In this document: positions 30,801 to 44,000 of the stretch, piece by piece
Position numbering within the stretch: position 1 is the stretch's first letter
Layout: every line of letters starts with the position of its first letter
The notes under the pieces: model-generated
Seen by the model: the letters and a program-made list of their open reading frames with translations, nothing else
Told to the model about the DNA's origin: nothing
Database searches by the model: none
Assembly: GCA_024349245.1 (NCBI GenBank)
Contig: JALDNG010000936.1
Coordinates: forward strand, 124,001-188,000
Direction: 5' to 3'
DNA from: Neodontobutis hainanensis
Lineage: Eukaryota; Chordata; Actinopteri; Gobiiformes; Odontobutidae
DNA: 64,000 bases
Translations under genes and position numbers: made by a program

Positions 30801-33800
30801 GAGACTGTAGTAGAGCAGTAGTACATACTGTAAACTGGCATTAGAACAGACTGTAGAGGTGCAGGTGAACAGACAGTAGACGTGCAGTTGAGCAGACTTC
30901 AGAGCAGCAGTAGTACAGACTCTAGATTGGCTTTAGAACTGACTATAGACGAGCATTAGAACAGGCTATAAACGTCCAGTAGAACAGACTCTATATAAGT
31001 ATTAGAAAACACTCTAGATATGCTTTATAACAAAATGTAGAGGTGCAGTCGTTCCGACTGTAGACGAACATTAGAACAGACTGTATATGAGTATTAGAAA
31101 ACACTCTAAACATGCTTTAGAACAGACTGTAGAGGTGCAGTAATACAGACTGTAGATGAGAATTAGAAAAGACTGTAAATGTCAGTAGAACAGACTGACA
31201 ATGTGCAGAAGAATAGACTGTAGAGATGCAGTAGTACAGACTGTAGACATGCATTAGAACAGACTGTATATGAGTATTAGAAAACACTCTAGACATGCTT
31301 TAGAACAGACTGTAGATGAGCAGTAATACAGACTGTAGACTTGCATTAGAACAGACTGTAGATATGCAGTAGAACAGACTGTAGACGTTTATTAGAACAG
31401 ACTGTAGACCTGCAAGAGAAAAGACCGTAGATGAGTAGTAAAACAGACTATAGACTTGCATTAGAACAGACTGTAAAACTGACTGTAGACGAGCATTAGA
31501 ACAGACTGTAAACATCCAGTAGAACAGACTGACAATGTGCAGAAGAATAGACTGTAGAAATGCAGTAGTACGGACTGTAGACGAGCATTAGAAGAGAGTG
31601 TAGATGTGCATTAGAACAGACTTTAGAAGTGCAGTAGAACAGACTGTAGATGTGCAGTAGAACAGACTGTAGACGTGCATTAGAACAGACTGTAGTAGAG
31701 CAGTAGTACAGACTGTAAACTGGCATTAGAACAGACTGTAGAGGTGCAGGTGAACAGACAGTAGATGAGCAATAGTACAGACTGTAGACTTACATTAGAA
31801 CAGACTGTAGATGTGCATTAGAACAGACTGTAGACGTGCAGTAGAACAGACTGTAGATGAGCAGTAGTACAGACTGTAGGCTTGCATTAGAACAGACAGT
31901 AGATGTACATTAGAACAGACTGTAGATGTGCAGTAAAACAGACTGTAGACGTGCAGTGGACAGACTGTAGAGCCGTTGAACAGACTGTAGACTGGCATTA
32001 GAACAGACTGTAGAGGTGCAGGTGAACAGACAGTAGACGTGCAGTTAAGCAGACTTCAGAGCAGCAGTAGTACAGACTCTAGATTGGCTTTAGAACTGAC
32101 TATAGACGAGCATTAGAACAGGCTATAAACGTCCAGTAGAACAGACTCTATATAAGTATTAGAAAACACTCTAGATATGCTTTATAACAAATGTAGAGGT
32201 GCAGTAGTTCCGACTGTAGACGAACATTAGAACAGACTGTATATGAGTATTAGAAAACACTCTAAACATGCTTTAGAACAGACTGTAGAGGTGCAGTAAT
32301 ACAGACTGTAGATGAGAATTAGAAAAGACTGTAAACGTCCAGTAGAACAGACTGACAATGTGCAGAAGAATAGACTGTAGAGATGCAGTAGTACAGACTG
32401 TAGACAAGCATTAGAACAGACTGTATATGAGTATTAGAAAACACTCTAGACATGCTTTAGAACAGACTGTAGAGCTGCAGTAGTTCAGACTGTAGACGAG
32501 TATTAGAACAGACTCTATATGAGTTTTAGAAAACACTCTGCACATGCTTTAGAACATATTGTAAAGGTGCAGAATTTCTGACTGTAGACATGCATTAGAA
32601 CAGACTGTATATGAGTATTAGAAAACACTCTAGACATGCTTTAGAACAGACTGTAGATGAGCAGTAATACAGACTGTAGACTTGCATTAGAACAGACTGT
32701 AGATGTGCAGTAGAACAGACTGTAGACGTTTATTAGAACAGACTGTAGACCTGCAAAAGAACAGACCGTAGATGCAGTAGTAAAACAGACTGTAGACTTG
32801 CATTAGAACAGACTGTAAAACTGACTGTAGACGAGCATTAGAACAGACTGTAAACATCCAGTAGAACAGACTGTAAATGAGCAGTAGTAGAGACTGTAGA
32901 CTTGTATTAGAACAGACTGTAAACGTGCAGTAGAACAGACTGTAGATGAGCAATAAAACAGACTGTACACGTGCAGTAGAACAGACTGTAGATGAGCAGT
33001 TGTACAGACTGTAGACTTTAATTGGAACATACAGTAGATGTCCATTAGAATAGACTGTAGATGTGCAGTAGAACAGACTGACGAGGTGCAGAAGAATAGA
33101 CTGAAGAGTTGCAGTAGTTGAGACTTTACGAGGATTAGAACAGCCTGTACATGACTATTAGAAAAGACTGTAGACATGCCTTAGAAGAGACTGTAGAGTG
33201 CAGTAGTACAGACTGTAGACGAGCATTAAAACAAACTGTAGATGTGCAGTAGACCAGACTGTAGGCGTGCAGTTGAACAGACTTTAGAGCAGCAGTAGTA
33301 CAGACTCTAGATAGGCTTTAGAACAGACTGTAGATGAGCTTTAGAACAGACTGTAGAGGTGCAGTTGTACAGACTGTAGAGCGAGCATTAAAACAGACTG
33401 TATATTAGTATTAGAAAACACTCTAGACATGCTTTAGGACAAACTGTAGATGTGCAGTAGTACAGACTGTAGACGTTTTTAGAATAGACTGTAGACGTGC
33501 AGTAGAACAAACTGTAGACGAGCAGTAGTACAGACTGGAGAATTCCATTAGAACAGATTGTAGATGTGCATTAGAACAGACTGTAGATGTGCAAAAGAAT
33601 AGACTGTAGAGGGCAGCAGTTGAGACTTTACACGAGCATTAGAACAGACTGTACATGAGTATTAGAAAAGACTGTAGACATGTTTTAGAACAGACTGTAG
33701 AGTTCCAGTAGTACAGACTCTAGACGACCATTAGAACAAACTGTAGATGTGCAGTAGAAGAGACTGTAGAGGTGCAGCAGTACAGAAAGTTGACAATTAT

Positions 33801-36800
33801 TAAAAGAGACTGTAGACGTGCAGTATAACAGACTCTAGACAATTATTATCTATTAACAATAGAAAAGACTGTAGAGGTGCAGTTGAACAGACTGTAGATG
33901 TGCAGTTGAATAGACTTCAGAGCAGAAGTAGAACAGACTCTAGATTGGCTTTGGAACAGACTGTAGACGAGCATTAGAACAAACAGTAAACAACCTGTAG
34001 AACAGACTAAGAATGTGCAGAAGAATAGACTCTAGAGGTGCAGTAGTACAGACTGTAGATGAGGATTAGAACAGACAGTATATGAGTATTAGAAAACACT
34101 GCAGATATGCTTTAGAACAGACTGTAGAGTTGCAGTAGTTCAGATTGTAGACGAGCATTAGAACAGACTGTATATGAGTATTAGAACAGACTGTAGATGT
34201 TCAGTAGAACAGAATGTAGACTTGCAGTAGAACAGACTGAAGAGCAGCAGTAGTACAGACTCTAGACTGGCATTAAAACAGACTGTAGAGCTGCAGTAGA
34301 ACAGACTGTAGAGGAGATGTAGAACAAACTGTAGAGGTGGAGTAGTAAAGACTTTTATTGGGCATTTGAACAGACTGTATTCGAGCAATAGAACTGACTA
34401 TAGATGTGCAGTAGTACAGACTGCATTAGAACAGACTGTGGACGAGTATTTGAACAGACTATAGATGTGTATTAGAACAGACTGTAGATGTCCAGTAAAC
34501 CAGTCTAATGATGCTGCAGAAGAAAATAATTTAAAGGTCCGTTAGTAGAGACTGTAGACGAGCATTAGAACAGAATGTAGACATACAATAGAAAAGACGT
34601 AGAGGTGCAGTTGAACAGACTATAGACATGCAGTTGAAAAGACTTCAGAGCAGCAGTAGAACAGACTCTAGACTGGCTTTAGAACAGACTGTAGTCGTGC
34701 AGTAGAACAGACTGTATATGAGCAGTAAAACAGACTGTAGACATGCAGTAGAACAGACTGCAGTAGAGCAGAGGTAAAGAATGTAAACTGGCATTAGAAC
34801 AGACTGTTGAGGTGCAGTTAAAATGACTGTAGACGTGCAGTAGAACAGACTGTAGACGTTTATTAGAACAGACTGTAGACTTGCAGTAGAACAGACCATA
34901 AATGAGCAGTAGTACAGACTGTAGACTTGCATTAGAACAGACTGTAGATGAGCAGTAGTACAGATTATAAACTCGCATTAGAACAGACTGTAGATGAGCA
35001 GTAGTACAGATTATAGACTTGCATTAGAACAGACTGTAGATGTGCATTAGAACAGACTGTAGATATGCAGAAAAAGAGACTGTAGACGTGCGGTAGAACA
35101 GACTGCAGTAGAGGAGAGGTACAGACTGTAAACTGGCATTAGAAGAGACTGTTGAGGTGCAGTTGAAAAGACTGTAGACGTGCAGTTGAACAGACTGTAG
35201 ATGTGCATTTAAAAAGACTGTAGACGTACAATACAACAGACTGTATAAGAGCATTAGAACAGACTGTATACATCTAGTAGAAAAGACCGTAGATGTGCAG
35301 TAGTACAGAATTAAGACTAGCATTAGAACAGACTGTGGACGCAGCATAAGAACAGACTATAGACTGTAGATGTGCATTAGAACAGACTGTAGATGTTCAG
35401 TAGAACAGAATGTAGACTTGCAGTAGAACAGACTGCAGAGCAGCAGTAGTACAGACTCTAGACTGGCATTAAAACAGACTGTAGAGCTGCAGTAGAACAG
35501 ACTGTAGAGGAGATGTAGAACAAACTGTAGAGGTGGAGTAGTAAAGACTTTTATTGGGCATTTGAACAGACTGTATTCGAGCAATAGAACAGACTATAGA
35601 TGTGCAATAGTACAGACTGCATTAGAACAGACTGTGGGACGAGTATTTGAACAGACTATAGACGTGTATTAGAACAGACTGTAGATGTCCAGTAAACCAG
35701 TCTAATGATGCTGCAGAAGAAAATAATTTAAAGGTCCGTTAGTAGAGACTGTAGACGAGCATTAGAACAGACTGTAGATGTGCATTAGAACAGAATGTAG
35801 ACATACAATAGAAAAGACGTAGAGGTGCAGTTGAACAGACTATAGACATGCGGTTGAAAAGACTTCAGAGCAGCAGTAGAACAGACTCTAGACTGGCTTT
35901 AGAACAGACTGTAGTCGTGCAGTAGAACAGACTGTATATGAGCAGTAAAACAGACTGTAGACGTGCAGTAGAACAGACTGCAGTAGAGCAGAGGTAAAGA
36001 ATGTAAACTGGCATTAGAACAGACTGTTGAGGTGCAGTTAAAATGACTGTAGACGTGCAGTAATACAGACTGTAGACGAGCATTAGAACAGACTGTAGAA
36101 GTGCAGTAGTACAGACTTCAAATGTGCAGTAGAACAGAATGTAGACGTTTATTAGAACAGACTGTAGACTTGCAGTAGAACAGACCATAAATGAGCAGTA
36201 GTACAGACTGTAGACTTGCATTAGAACAGACTGTAGATGAGCAGTAGTACAGATTATAAACTCGCATTAGAACAGACTGTAGATGAGCAGTAGTACAGAT
36301 TATAGACTTGCATTAGAACAGACTGTAGATGTGCATTAGAACAGACTGTAGATATGCAGAAAAAGAGACTGTAGACGTGCGTAGAACAGACTGCAGTAGA
36401 GCAGAGGTACAGACTGTAAACTGGCATTAGAAGAGACTGTTGAGGTGCAGTTGAAAAGACTGTAGACGTGCAGTTGAACAGACTGTAGATGTGCATTTAA
36501 AAAGACTGTAGACGTACAATACAACAGACTGTATAGAGCATTAGAACAGACTGTAGACATCTAGTAGAAAAGACCGTAGATGTGCAGTAGTACAGAATTA
36601 AGACTAGCATTAGAACAGACTGGACGAGCATAGAACAGACTATAGACTGTAGATGTGCATTAGAACAGACTGTAGATGTTCAGTAGAACAGAATGTAGAC
36701 TTGCAGTAGAACAGACTGCAGAGCAGCAGTAGTACAGACTCTAGACTGGCATTAAAACAGACTGTAGAGCTGCAGTAGAACAGACTGTAGAGGAGATGTA

Positions 36801-39800
36801 GAACAAACTGTAGAGGTGGAGTAGTAAAGACTTTATTTGGGCATTTGAACAGACTGTATTCGAGCAATAGAACAGACTATAGATGTGCAGTAGTACAGAC
36901 TGCATTAGAACAGACTGTGGACGAGTATTTGAACAGACTATAGACGTGTATTATAACAGACTGTAGATGTCCAGTAAACCAGTCTAATGATGCTGCAGAA
37001 GAAAATAATTTAAAGGTCCGTTAGTAGAGACTGTAGACGAGCATTAGAACAGACTGTAGATGTGCATTAGAACAGAATGTAGACATACAATAGAAAAGAC
37101 GTAGAGGTGCAGTTAGAACAGACTATAGACATGCAGTTGAAAAGACTTCAGAGCAGCAGTAGAACAGACTCTAGACTGGCTTTAGAACAGACTGTAGTCG
37201 TGCAGTAGAACAGACTGTATATGAGCAGTAAAACAGACTGTAGACGTGCAGTAGAACAGACTGCAGTAGAGCAGAGGTAAAGAATGTAAACTGGCATTAG
37301 AACAGACTGTTGAGGTGCAGTTAAAATGACTGTAGACGCAGTAATACAGACTGTAGACGAGCATTAGAACAGACTGTAGAAGTGCAGTAGTACAGACTTA
37401 GAATGTGCAGTAGAACAGACTGTAGACGTTTATTAGAACAGACTGTAGACTTGCAGTAGAACAGACCATAAATGAGCAGTAGTACAGACTGTAGACTTGC
37501 ATTAGAACAGACTGTAGATGAGCAGTAGTACAGATTATAAACTCGCATTAGAACAGACTGTAGATGAGCAGTAGTACAGATTATAGACTTGCATTAGAAC
37601 AGACTGTAGATGTGCATTAGAACAGACTGTAGATATGCAGAAAAAGAGACTGTAGACGTGCGGTAGAACAGACTGCAGTAGAGCAGAGGTACAGACTGTA
37701 AACTGGCATTAGAAGAGACTGTTGAGGTGCAGTTGAAAAGACTGTAGACGTGCAGTTGAACAGACTGTAGATGTGCATTTAAAAGACTGTAGGCGTACAA
37801 TACAACAGACTGTATACGAGCATTAGAACAGACTGTAGACATCTAGTAGAAAAGACCGTAGATGTGCAGTAGTACAGAATTAAGACTAGCATTAGAACAG
37901 ACTGTGGACGAGCATTAGAACAGACTATAGACTGTAGACGTTTATTAAAACAGACTGTAGACCTGCACTAGAACAGACCATAAATGAGCAGTAGTACAGA
38001 CTATAGACTTGCATTAGAACAGACTGTAGATGTGCATTAGAAACAGACTTTAGAAGTGCAGTAGTAGAGACTGTAGATGTGTAGTAGAAAAGACTGTAGA
38101 CGTTTATCAAAACAGACTGCAGACATGCAGTAGAACAGATTGTAGACGTGCAGTACAACAGACTGTAGGCAAGCATTAGAACAGACTGTAAACATCCAGT
38201 AGAACAGACTGACAATGTGCAGAAGAATAGACTTTAGAGGTGCAGTAGTACAGACTGTAGACGAGCATTAGAACAGACTGTATATGAGTATTAGAAAACA
38301 CTGTAGACATGCTTTAGAACAGACTGTAGAAATGTAGTAGTTCAGACTGTAGACGAGCATTAGAACAGACTCTATATGAGTATTAGAAAACACTACTAGA
38401 AATGCTTTACAACAGACTGTAGAGGTGCAGTAATACAGACTGTAGACGAGCATTAAAAAAGACTGTAGAAGTGCAGTAGTACAGACTGTAAATGTGCAGA
38501 ACAGACTGTAGACGTTTATTAAAACAGATTGTAGGCGTGGAGTAGAACAGACCGTACATGAGCAGTAGTACAACTTGTAGACTTGCATTGGAACAGACTG
38601 TAGATGTGCATTAGAACAGACTGTAGATGTGCAGTAAAACAGACTGTAGACATGCAGTAGAACAGACTGCAGTAGAGCAATAGAACAGACTGTAAAATGG
38701 CATTAGAACAGACTGTAGAGGTGCAGTTGAACATACTGTAGACTTGCAGTTAAACAGACTTCAGAGCAGCAGTAGTACAGACACTAGATTGGCTTTAGAA
38801 ATGACTGTAGATGAGCATTAGAAAAAAGACTGTAAACGTCCAGTAGAACAGACTGACAATGTGCAGAAGAATAGACTGTAGAGATGGAGTAGTACAGACT
38901 GTAGACGAGCATTAGAACAGACTGTATATAAGTATTACAAAACACTCTAGACATGCTTTAGAACAGACTGTAGAGGTGCAGTAATACAGACTGTAGACGA
39001 GCATTAAAACAGACTGTAGAGGTGCAGTTGAACAGACTGTAGACTTGCAGTTGAACAGACTGTAAACATTTATTAGAAGAGATTTTAGACCTGCAGTAGA
39101 ACAGACCGTAGATGAGCAGTAGTAAAGACTGTAGACTTGCATTAGAAGAGACTGTATATGTGCATTAAAACAGACTTTAGAAGTGCAGTAGTAGAGACTG
39201 TAGACGTGCAGTAGAACAGACTGTAGATGAGCAGTAGTATAGACTGTATACTTGCATTAGAACAGACTGTAGATGTGCAGTAGAACAGACTGTAGATATG
39301 CAGTAAAAAGACTGTAGAAGTGCAATAGAACAGACTTCAGTAGAGCAGAGGTACAGACTGTAAAATGGCATTAGAACAGACTGTAGACTTGGAGTTGAAC
39401 AGACTTCAGAGCAGCAGCAGTAGTACAGACTCTAGTTTGGCTTTAGAACTGACTGTAGGCGAGCATTAGAACAGACTGTAAACGTCAGTAGAACAGACTG
39501 TAGATGTGCATTAGAACAGACTGTAGAGCGTACAATAGAACAGACTGTAGACGAGCATTAGAACAGATTGTAGACGTCAGTAGAACAGTCTGTATTTGTG
39601 CAGTTTACAGACTAAAGACCTGCATTAGAGCAGACTGTGGGACGAGCATTAGAACAGACAATAGAGCGTGCATAAGAACATAATGTAGTTGTGAAGTAGA
39701 ACAAATTGTAGAGATGCAGTAGTACAGAATGTCGACAATTATCACAACAGTTTATAGTAGACAAAGAGTAGAACAGACTGTGGACTTGCATTAGAACAGA

Positions 39801-40679
39801 CTGTAGATGTGCAGTAGAACAAACTGTAGATGTGCAGTAGAACAGACTGACGATGTGCAGAAGAATAGACTGTAGAGGGCAATAGTTGAGACTTTACACG
39901 AGCATTAGAACAGACTGTACATGAGTATTAGAAAAGACTGTAGACATGTTTTAGAACAGACTGTAGAGTTCCACTAGTACAGACTCTAGACAACCATCAG
40001 AACAAACTGTAGATGTGCAGTAGAAGAGACTGTAGAGGTGCAGTAGTACAGAAAGTTGACAATTATGAAAAGAGACTGTAGACGTGCAGTAGAACAGACT
40101 CTAGACAATTATTAGAAAAGACTGTAGACATCCAGTAGAACAGACTGTAGATGTGCATTAGAGGAAACTGTAGACGTTTATTAAAAGAGACTATAGTCGT
40201 GCAGTAGAACAGACTGTAGACGTACAATAGAACAGACTGTAGTGGTGCAGTTGAACAGATTGTAGACGTGCAGTTGAACAGACTTTATAGCAGCAGTAGT
40301 ACAGACTCTAGAATGGCTTTAGAACTGATTGTAGACGAGCATTAGAACTGACTGTAGACGACCATTAGAACAGACTGTACATGTGCAGTAGAAGAGATTG
40401 TAGATGTGCAGTAGAACAGACTGTGGAGCCGCAGTAGTACACACTCTAGACTGGCATTAGAACAGACTGTAGACTTGCAGTAGAACAGACTGACAATGCT
40501 TCAGAGGAATAGACTTTAGTGGTGCAGTAGTTCAGACTGTAGACGAGCATTAGAACAGACTTTATATTAGTATTAGAAAACTCTCTAGACATGCTTTAGA
40601 ACAGACTGTAGAGGTGCAGTAGTACAGACTGTAGATGTGCAGTAGAACAGACTGTAGGCGTTCATTATAACAGACTGTA
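27826..40679 (+). repeat. 23-bp minisatellite array, block 1
   Basis: Tandem copies of AGAACAGACTGTAGACGTGC + AGT (23 bp) with variants (GATGTGCATT, GACGAGCATT, GTATATGAGTATT). Higher-order copies are evident: three at about 29,845, 30,892 and 32,043 (1.05-1.15 kb) and three at about 34,180, 35,380 and 36,660 (1.2-1.28 kb). The plus strand is closed by frequent TAG triplets. The minus strand has short open frames that repeat a 23-residue peptide in every frame because 23 is not a multiple of 3. I do not regard these as genes. Confidence 0.95.
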
Positions 40680-41034
40680 TAGGGCGTCAGTGGTAGAGCG
40701 GTCGTCTTTCAACCGGAAGGTAGTGTGTTCGATTCCGCTCTCCCCACAATTCATTCTGTCGTTGTGTCCTTGGGCAAGACACTTAACCCACCTTGCCTCG
40801 TATGAATGTTTAAGAATGTTCAGTGAATGTATGTGGTGATGGTCAAAGAGGCCTTAGGGTCAAAATGGCTGCCACGTCTCTGTCAGTCTGCCCTAGGGCA
40901 TCTGTGGCTACAGTTGTAGTTACCATCACCAGTGTGTGACTGTGTATGAATGAATAATGGACGGCTTGTGGGCGCTTTGAGTCCCTTGGTCCCTTGGGAG
41001 AAAAGCGCAATATAAATCCAATCCATTAACTGTA
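40674..41034 (+). mobile_element. tRNA-derived SINE (fish AFC-like), copy 2, with target duplication ACTGTA
   Basis: The element body is 40,680-41,028. The tRNA head has an A-box-like tcagtggtagagcgg and a B-box gttcgattc near 40,730. The body carries gtgtccttgggcaagacac as in copy 1. The tail (ggcgctttgagt ... aaaagcgcaatataaatcc) is a LINE-like 3' end different from that of copy 1. It is flanked by ACTGTA at 40,674-40,679 and 41,029-41,034, a fair target duplication, although the word is also part of the host satellite unit. Confidence 0.85.
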
Positions 41035-44000
41035 GACCTGCAGTAGAACAGACCGTAGATGAGCAGTAGTACAAACATTAGACTTGCATTAGAAAAGACT
41101 ATAGATGTGCATTAGAACAGACTTTAAAAGTGCAGTAGTATAGACTGTAGATATGCAGTAGAACAGACTGTAGAAGTTTATCAGAACAGACTGTAGACGT
41201 GCAGAAGAACAGACTGTAGCTGAGCAGTAGTACAAAATGTAGACTTTCATTAGAACAGACTGTAGATGTGTATTAGAACAGACTGTATATGAGCAGTAAA
41301 ACAGACTGTAGAGGTGCAGTAGAACAGACTGCAGTAGAGCAGAAGTACAGACTGTAGACTTGCATTAGAAATGACTGTAAACATCCAGTAAAACAGACTG
41401 ACAATGTGCAGAAGAATAGACTAGGTGCAGTACTACAGACTGTACATGAACATTAGAACAGACTGTATATGAGTATTAGAAAACACTGTAGACATGCTTT
41501 AGAACAGACTCTAGAGGTGCAGTTTAACAGATTGTGGACGAGCATTAGAACAGACTGTATATGAGTATTAGAAAACACTCTAGACATGCTTTAGAACAGA
41601 CTGTAGAAGAGCAGTAGTTCAGACTGTAGACAAGCATTAGAACAAACTGTATATTTGAATTAGAAAACACTATAGACATGCTTTAGAACAGACTGTAGAG
41701 GTGCAGTTTAACAGACTGTAGACGAGCATTAGAACAGACTGTATATGAGTATTAGAAAACACTGTAGACATGCTTTAGAACAGACTCTAGAGGTGCAGTT
41801 TAACAGATTGTGGACGAGCATTAGAACAGACTGTATATGAGTATTAGAAAACACTCTAGACATGCTTTAGAACAGACTGTAGAAGAGCAGTAGTTCAGAC
41901 TGTAGACAAGCATTAGAACAAACTGTATATTTGAATTAGAAAACACTATAGACATGCTTTAGAACAGACTGTAGAGGTGCAGTTTAACAGACTGTAGACG
42001 AGCATTAGAACAGACTGTATTTGAGTATAAGAAAACACTCTAGACATGCTTTGGAACAGACTGTAGAGGTGCAGTAATACAGACTGTAGACGAGCATTAG
42101 AACAGTCTGTAGAAGTGCAGTATTACAGACTGTAGATGTGCAGTAGAACAGACTGTAGACATTTATTAGAAGAGATTCTAGATTGGCAGTAGAACAGACT
42201 GTAGATGAGCAGTAGAACAGACTGTAGATGTGCATTAGAACAGACTGTAGAAGTGCAATAGAACAGACTGCAGTAGAGCAGAGGTACAGACTGTAAAATG
42301 GCATTAGACCAGACTGTAGAAGTGCAGTTGAACAGACTGTAGACTTGCAGTTAAACAGACTTCAGAGCAGCAGTAGTACAGATTCTAGATTGGCTTTAGA
42401 ACTGACTGTAGACGTCCAGTAGAACAGACTGTAGATGTGCATTAGAACAGACTGTAGATGTGCATTAGAAGAGACTGTAGACCTTTAATAAAACCAACTA
42501 GAGTCGTGCAGTAGAACAGACTGTAGAAGAGCAGTAGAAGAGACAGTGGACTTGCAGTTGAACAGACTGTAGATGTGCATTAGAACAGACTGTAGATGTG
42601 CAGTAGAACAGAATTTAGACTTGCAGTAGAACAGACTGTAGAGCAGCAGTAGTACAGACTCTAGACTGGCATTAGAACAGACTGTAGACCTGCAGTAGAA
42701 CAGACTGTAGAGGAGAAGTAGAACAAACTGTAGAGGTGGAGTAGTAAAGACTTTATTGGGCATTAGAACAGACTGTATTCGAGCAATAGAACAGACTATA
42801 GATGTGCAGTAGTACAGACTGCATTAGAACAGACTGTGGACGAGTATTTGAAGAGACTATATACGTGTATAGAACAGACTGTAGATGTCCAGTAAAACAG
42901 ACTAATGATGCTGCAGAAGAATAAAATTTAAAGGTCCGTTAGTAGAGACTGTAGGCGAGCATTAGAACAGACTGTGTATGAGTATTAGAATAGACTGTAG
43001 ACATGCTTTAGAACAGACTGTAGAGGTGCAGTAGTACAGACTGTAGATGTGCATTAGAAGAGACTGTAGACCTTTAATAAAACCGACTGTAGTCGTGCAG
43101 TAGAACAGACTGCAGAAGAGCAGTAGAAGAGACAGTGGACTTGCAGTTGAACAGACTGTAGATGTGCATTAGAACAGACTGTAGATGTGCAGTAGAACAG
43201 AATGTAGACTTGCAGTAGAACAGACTGTAGAGCAGCAGTAGTACAGACTTTAGACTGGCATTAGAACAGACTGTAGACCTGCAGTAGAACAGACTGTAGA
43301 GGAGAAGTAGAACAAACTGTAGAGGTGGAGTAGTAAAGACTTTTATTGGGCATTAGAACAGACTGTATTCGAGCAATAGAACAGACTATAGATGTGCAGT
43401 AGTACAGACTGCATTAGAACAGACTGTGGACGAGTATTTGAAGAGACTATATACGTGTATAGAACAGACTGTAGATATCCAGTAAAACAGACTAATGATG
43501 TTGCAGAAGAATAAAATTTAAAGGTCCGTTAGTAGAGACTGTAGACGAGCATTAGAACAGACTGTGTATGAGTATTAGAATAGACTGTAGACATGCTTTA
43601 GAACAGACTGTAGAGGTGCAGTAGTACAGACTGTACACGAGCAGTAGTACAGACTGTAGACTTGCATTAGAACAGACTGTAGATGTGCATTAGAACAGAA
43701 TGTAGACATACAATAGAACAGACGTAGAGGTGCAGTTTAACAGACTACAGACATGCAGTTGAACAGACTTCAGAGCAGCAGTAGAACAAACTCTAGACTG
43801 GCTTTAGAACAGACTGTAGACGTGCAGTAGAACAGACTGTATATGAGCAGTAAAACAGACTGTAGATGTACATTAGAACAGACTGTAGAAGTGCAGTAGT
43901 ACAGACTATAGATGTGCAGTAGAACAGACTGTAGACGTTTATTACAACAGACTGTAGACCTGCAGTAGAACAGACCGTAAATGAGCAGTAGTACAGACTG

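Noticed and set aside
40680..40760. A functional tRNA gene in the satellite
   Set aside because: Same SINE head as above with degenerate A box and a SINE body after it.
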